Assembly (NCBI GenBank): GCA_017440425.1
Contig: JAFSHJ010000154.1
Coordinates: 1 to 9,984 of the forward strand
Origin: Oscillospiraceae bacterium
GTDB lineage: Bacteria; Bacillota; Clostridia; Oscillospirales; Ruminococcaceae
Direction: 5' to 3'
Length of the DNA stretch: 9,984 bases
This document shows positions 6,038-9,984 of the stretch, in pieces. Made by a program: the position numbers and the translations under genes. Positions within the stretch are counted from its first letter, which is position 1; the number at the start of each line of letters is the position of its first letter. Under the pieces are notes generated by a model. It was not told the origin of the DNA. It worked only from the letters and a program-made list of their open reading frames with translations, and did no database searches.

Positions 6038-8038
6038 TTATTCGGTCTCTTTTTTGTCTTCTTTGATATAAATATCATAATATTCGTCAATTGCTTTTTC
6101 AAGCAATGTCATAGCGTTTTCAAGGGTCTCGCCCTTAAGCTGCGTGCCTGCCATGGTGTGGTGACCGCCGCCGCCCAGCTTTTCCATAATGAGCTGAACG
6201 TTCATCTTGCCGAGGGAGCGTGCCGAAATGGAGATCTCGCCTGCGTAATCGTACATTACGAAGGATGCATCCACGCCGGTGATGTTCAGCAGCTCGTCCG
6301 CAGTTTGGGGAGCAACGATCTTGATCTCGTTGGTGGTGTCGGCAGCGCCTGCAATGGCGCAGTTTTTATAGATGCGTGCGGAGGATACCAGCTTGGTGCG
6401 CTTTTGATAGGCACTCATGGAGCCGGAGAATATCTTCTTCACCTCAATGGTGTCGGCGCCCATCTTGCGCAGATAGGCGGCAGCTTCAAAGGTGCGCACG
6501 CCGGTGCCCATAACAAAGTTTTTGGTATCCAGCGTGATGCCTGCCAGCAGAGCCTCTGCCTCAATGGGAGAGATGGGGTAGTTATCGCCGGAATACTGGA
6601 GCAGCTCGGTGACCATTTCGGATGCGGAGGATGCGTTGGGCTCGTGGAAGAAAATTCGGGTATCTTCAATGTGGCCCACCATTTTTCTGTGGTGGTCAAT
6701 GATGACCACGTTTTTGCAGGCATTCAGCAGGTCGGGGGATTCGGTGAGCATTGCAACGTGGGTGTCCACGATTATAAGCAGGGTGTTGGGTTTGACAAGC
6801 TTGAGCGCGTGGGGCGGAGCAACAAAGAGATCGTTGTGTCCGTTCTCATAAACGCGCTTGAGCAAAGCGGTGGCAAGGTTTTTGGTGGGATCCAAAACGA
6901 CATATGTAGGCTTTTTGCAGGAGAGTGCAAACCTGGCCATACCCACCGCAGAACCAAGGCTGTCGATGTCCGCATATCTGTGTCCCATGACCATAACGTT
7001 GTCGGATGCCATGATAAGCTCTTTGAGTGCGGATGCCACGATCCTGGATTTGACACGGGTGCGCTTTTCAACGCCCTTGTGAATGCCGCCGAAGAACTCA
7101 AAGCCGCCGTTTTCTGTTTTTACAGCAGCCTGGTCGCCGCCGCGTCCCAAAGCCATCTCCAAAGCCTGCTCGGCAAGCTTTTCGGCATCGGTCAGGTTTG
7201 CGGCGCCGCGTCCCACACCGATGGAAACGGAGGCGCGTGTCTTGAGATCGGGAAAATCCAGCTCACGGATATCATCCAGCAGGCGGAAACGTCCCTCCAA
7301 TATCTTTTTGAGATGACGCTCTTCAATGATGGCGATATATCTGTCGCGGCGGGCGGTTCTGCTGAGATAGCAGTTGTGCTCTATGGAGAATTTTTCAAGG
7401 GTCTCCTCCACAGCGCCGATAATTCTTGTTTTTTCGCTGTCCTTTGCATCCTGAAGCAGCTCATCGTAGCTGTCCAGAAGTATCATTGCAACGGAAAGTC
7501 TTGTTTCAAAGAACTCGTTGGTGTAATGGCGGAGCTCTGTTTCATCGAGAAAATAGAAAACACGGAGAATATCGTTGTTTTTGCCCATGGCGGGGAGCAT
7601 ATACACCTTAAAGTTTCCGTCCTCATAGCGCAGGCGGATGCCTTTTGTAAGGATGTCGCCCTCCAAATCCACATCGGGAACGAGAATGTTTATGGAAGAG
7701 CCTATCATCTGTTTGTTGTGGATGACGGTGCTCTCAAAGGGCTTGTTGTACCAAATTATCTCGTCAAGATCGTTTGAGACCACCACGGGGAGTGGAAAGT
7801 TGGGAAGGAAACCGTGCATTTGGGAATCCAGCGTCTTTGCCATATACTGCAGATATTCGTTAATGTCCTTGTTGACTTTGGAGAGGGAGACCAGCAGATA
7901 GATGTAAAGAGCAAGCAGCAAAGCGGCTTCGATCCAAAACAGCAGCTTGCTGACAAAAAATGTGGCAAAAACAACCAGCGTGCAAAAAATCACCATTACA
8001 TAGACTATGGGTTTAAACAGCCAAAGTTTTCGGTTCAT
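6038..8038 (-). CDS. gdpP: Cyclic-di-AMP phosphodiesterase GdpP (DHH/DHHA1 family, membrane-bound)
   Basis: This 666-residue protein has the complete GdpP layout: two membrane helices (about 11-30 and 33-52), a PAS-like domain (about 80-170), a degenerate GGDEF domain (about 180-310, with RDRY where the GGDEF signature would be) and a catalytic DHH-DHHA1 module. Metal-binding motifs are visible: GHRYADIDS (352-360), VDTH (424-427), IDHH (447-450), LDTKNF (503-508) and the DHHA1 GGGGHH motif (622-627). Family members hydrolyse c-di-AMP to pApA at the membrane, lowering a second messenger tied to potassium, osmotic and cell-wall homeostasis. All catalytic motifs look intact. The ATG at 8038 is the only plausible start in this frame, since a stop lies six codons upstream. 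It has only a weak ribosome-binding site (GAG). A small ORF with a much better site ends seven bases before it, so translation may be coupled. Confidence 0.96.
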   Translation of the reverse strand: MNRKLWLFKPIVYVMVIFCTLVVFATFFVSKLLFWIEAALLLALYIYLLVSLSKVNKDINEYLQYMAKTLDSQMHGFLPNFPLPVVVSNDLDEIIWYNKPFESTVIHNKQMIGSSINILVPDVDLEGDILTKGIRLRYEDGNFKVYMLPAMGKNNDILRVFYFLDETELRHYTNEFFETRLSVAMILLDSYDELLQDAKDSEKTRIIGAVEETLEKFSIEHNCYLSRTARRDRYIAIIEERHLKKILEGRFRLLDDIRELDFPDLKTRASVSIGVGRGAANLTDAEKLAEQALEMALGRGGDQAAVKTENGGFEFFGGIHKGVEKRTRVKSRIVASALKELIMASDNVMVMGHRYADIDSLGSAVGMARFALSCKKPTYVVLDPTKNLATALLKRVYENGHNDLFVAPPHALKLVKPNTLLIIVDTHVAMLTESPDLLNACKNVVIIDHHRKMVGHIEDTRIFFHEPNASSASEMVTELLQYSGDNYPISPIEAEALLAGITLDTKNFVMGTGVRTFEAAAYLRKMGADTIEVKKIFSGSMSAYQKRTKLVSSARIYKNCAIAGAADTTNEIKIVAPQTADELLNITGVDASFVMYDYAGEISISARSLGKMNVQLIMEKLGGGGHHTMAGTQLKGETLENAMTLLEKAIDEYYDIYIKEDKKETE

Positions 8039-8045
8039 AGTCGGC

Positions 8046-8090
8046 TCACATTGTCACCGCAGAGGTAAGTTCGGGAGAATGCTGCGGCAA
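8046..8090 (-). CDS. Possible 14-codon leader peptide upstream of gdpP
   Basis: A TTG start five bases after AGAAAGGAG opens a 14-codon frame reading MPQHSPELTSAVTM when TTG is read as Met. It stops with TGA seven bases before the gdpP ATG. The gdpP start itself lacks a good ribosome-binding site, whereas this frame has the best one in the rnj-gdpP gap. That suggests termination-reinitiation coupling or a leader peptide. The frame is +1 relative to gdpP, and the peptide does not resemble the GdpP N terminus. It is very short and could be chance. Confidence 0.3.
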   Translation of the reverse strand: MPQHSPELTSAVTM

Positions 8091-8132
8091 TGTTACTCCT
8101 TTCTTGTGTCTTTTTTCCCGTAGAAAGCGAAA

Positions 8133-9984
8133 TCATTCGCCAATGTTTCGGATATCTTCAATTATGGGCAGGATCATGGGGCTGCGGCCGGTTTTTGCGT
8201 AGAGATATCTGTCCAAAGCATCTTTGACCTTGTTTTTGAGAGAGGACCATTCAACCATTCCGGGGCGCATATAGTTTTCGGCGGCCTCTTTTGCAATGCG
8301 TTTTGCCTCTGCCAGCATGGGTTCGGATTCACGCACATAGACAAAGCCGCGGGAAACGATATCGGGACCGGCAAGGATCTGTCCGGTGACGGAGTTGATG
8401 GTCATCACGGCAATTATAAGTCCGTCCTGCGCAAGCTTCTGGCGGTCTCTTATGACCGTGTTGCCAACGTCGCCCACGCCGAGACCGTCCACGAATATCT
8501 TGCCTGCGGGCACAGCTTCGGATATCTTCATGGTGTCGCCGTTTGTCTCGATAACGTCGCCGATGGATGCAATGTGGATGTTTGCAGGGGAGATGCCCAT
8601 CTTAACGGCAAGTCCTGCGTGCTTTTTCAGGTGCTTGTATTCGCCGTGGACCGGCACAAAGAATTTGGGATTGGTGAGGGAGAGCATCATCTTCAGCTCG
8701 TCCTGGCAGGCGTGTCCGGAGACGTGGACCTCATACATCTTTTCATAGATAACATCTGCGCCCAGCTTCATAAGGTCGTTGACGACACGGTTGACCAGCT
8801 TTTCGTTGCCGGGGATGGGGGTGGCGGAGATGATGATGAAATCGTTGGGGGTAACGGTTATCTTGCGGTGCTCACCGGATGCCATTCTTGCAAGAGCGGA
8901 CATCGTCTCGCCCTGGGAACCTGTGGTGATGATGACGATCTCGGAATCGGGGAAGCGTCCGATGTCTTCCACATCAATGAGCATACCCTTGGGTATCTTG
9001 AGATAACCCAGCTCCATTGCCACGTTCACAACGTTGACCATGCTGCGTCCGCTGACGGCGATCTTGCGTCCGAAATGGCGGGCGGTGTCAACAATCTGCT
9101 GAATGCGGTGGATGTTGGAGGAGAAGGATGCAATGATTATTCTGCGGTCGCTGGCGCCGCTGAAGAGGTGGGTGAAGGATTCGCCCACGTTTTTTTCGCT
9201 GGGGGTGCTGCCGGGGCGCTCCGCATTGGTGGAATCGGAGAGCAGAGCCAGCACGCCTTTGCGTCCCAGCTCGCCGAAGCGGGCAAGGTTTATAACTTTT
9301 CCCTCAATGGGGGTGTAGTCTATCTTGAAGTCGCCGGTCTGGATGACGATGCCGGCAGGTGTGTGGATAGCCATGGCGCAGGCATCGGGGATGGAGTGGT
9401 TGACGTTGATGAATTCAACGGACATACAGCCGAATTTCACCACATCGCCGGCGCGCACCACGTTGAGCTCGCATTTTCCCGCAAGTCCTGCCTCTTTAAG
9501 CTTGCCTTCAACAAGACCGAGGGTGAGCTTGGTGCCGTAGACGGGGACGTTGATGTTTTTGAGCAGATAGGGAAGTCCGCCGATGTGGTCTTCGTGACCG
9601 TGGGTGAGAACAATGCCCTTGAATTTGTCGCGGTTCTGTTCAAGATATGCAAAATCGGGGATGACGATATCCACGCCCAGCATATCGTCGTCGGGGAAGG
9701 CAAGTCCGCAGTCAACGGCAAAGAGGTCGTCGCCGCATTCGTATACGGTTATGTTTTTGCCTATCTCATTGAGTCCGCCGAGCGGGATTATGCGGAGTGT
9801 GGGCTTGTTGGATTTGCGTCCGCGCTTTTTTGCAGCGGGAGCCTTTTCCTTTTTAATGTCATCCAGCGCGCTTTGTGCAGAGAGGATGGCGCTGTCGGTT
9901 ATCTGGTTGTTGGAAAGAGATTTGTCTCCGTCGCTCTTCTTTTTGGATGCTGTGTTTTTGGCGGATTTAGCGGCTTTGGTGTTC
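8133..9984 (-). CDS. rnj: Ribonuclease J (5' end outside the window)
   Basis: 616 residues are visible, open at the right edge with no start codon in view. The protein is a metallo-beta-lactamase/beta-CASP nuclease with combined 5'-exonuclease and endonuclease activity in mRNA decay and RNA maturation. Using visible numbering, the core starts at LRIIPLGGLNEIGKN (63-77). Zinc-site motif II HGHEDHIGG is at 128-136, NHSIPD at 195-200, GDFK at 217-220 and SDSTNAERPG at 249-258. The beta-CASP part has SGRSM (311-315), TTGSQGE (353-359), HVSGHA (420-425) and PVHGEYKHL (444-452). The C-terminal domain runs to the end (INLP-type IIEDIRNIGE terminus). Before the core, at least 62 residues rich in Lys, Ala and Ser include a KKRGRK patch, a non-catalytic basic extension. 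An internal ATG at 9683 would remove the first beta-lactamase strands and is not the start. gdpP follows after 97 nt. Confidence 0.95.
   Translation of the reverse strand, partial: NTKAAKSAKNTASKKKSDGDKSLSNNQITDSAILSAQSALDDIKKEKAPAAKKRGRKSNKPTLRIIPLGGLNEIGKNITVYECGDDLFAVDCGLAFPDDDMLGVDIVIPDFAYLEQNRDKFKGIVLTHGHEDHIGGLPYLLKNINVPVYGTKLTLGLVEGKLKEAGLAGKCELNVVRAGDVVKFGCMSVEFINVNHSIPDACAMAIHTPAGIVIQTGDFKIDYTPIEGKVINLARFGELGRKGVLALLSDSTNAERPGSTPSEKNVGESFTHLFSGASDRRIIIASFSSNIHRIQQIVDTARHFGRKIAVSGRSMVNVVNVAMELGYLKIPKGMLIDVEDIGRFPDSEIVIITTGSQGETMSALARMASGEHRKITVTPNDFIIISATPIPGNEKLVNRVVNDLMKLGADVIYEKMYEVHVSGHACQDELKMMLSLTNPKFFVPVHGEYKHLKKHAGLAVKMGISPANIHIASIGDVIETNGDTMKISEAVPAGKIFVDGLGVGDVGNTVIRDRQKLAQDGLIIAVMTINSVTGQILAGPDIVSRGFVYVRESEPMLAEAKRIAKEAAENYMRPGMVEWSSLKNKVKDALDRYLYAKTGRSPMILPIIEDIRNIGE

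Noticed and set aside
5543..7777. 744-codon plus-strand frame opposite rplI and gdpP
   Set aside because: It lies antisense to two clearly recognised genes with intact catalytic motifs, has cysteine-rich composition with no family features, and lacks its own ribosome-binding site. The same applies to the long plus-strand frames at 405-1904, 1804-3258 and 4116-5459.
9681..9683. Internal ATG as the start of RNase J
   Set aside because: The frame continues upstream through LRIIPLGGLNEIGKN and the first strands of the beta-lactamase fold, so the true start is beyond the right edge.

Overview
All protein-coding genes in this window lie on the minus strand, so the window reads as one stretch of leftward transcription. 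It suggests a Bacillota genome, most likely a clostridial or Oscillospirales/Ruminococcaceae-type gut anaerobe. The reasons are purine-rich Shine-Dalgarno sites at most starts, the Firmicutes-type block RNase J, GdpP, ribosomal protein L9, replicative helicase, and a lysine/alanine-rich N-terminal extension on RNase J. This placement is inference from gene content; no 16S or other phylogenetic marker was analysed.

Right part (9984 down to 4095): a housekeeping cluster in the order rnj (5' end outside the window), a possible 14-codon leader ORF, gdpP, rplI and dnaB. It ends at a strong intrinsic terminator (14-bp stem plus T-run). It combines mRNA turnover (RNase J), cyclic-di-AMP hydrolysis (GdpP), a large-subunit ribosomal protein (L9) and replication-fork unwinding (DnaB). 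Spacing is short (27 and 44 nt) within gdpP-rplI-dnaB, and no terminator is visible inside the block.

Middle (about 3802-4151): a 350-bp non-coding stretch holding the dnaB terminator, a second hairpin, a weak promoter candidate and an unusual leader for the ABC genes. The leader has a near-perfect ribosome-binding site serving an AUG immediately followed by UAA. It also has a 9-nt arm that can pair either with a second arm in the leader or with codons 2-4 of the first ABC gene. This looks like a candidate translational attenuator.

Left part (3801 down to 270): two overlapping half-transporter genes encoding a heterodimeric type IV ABC exporter. The first subunit has a degenerate Walker B (D for E) and H-loop (Q for H). 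The second has a degenerate signature motif (LSQGQ). Together these leave one consensus and one degenerate ATP site, as in the BmrCD, LmrCD and TM287/288 families.

Far left (1-269): no gene. Much of it is built of nested inverted repeats, including a closed four-way junction with three hairpins and no linker bases, plus a terminator-like hairpin just past the ABC operon. It is either a palindromic interspersed repeat or part of a structured RNA.
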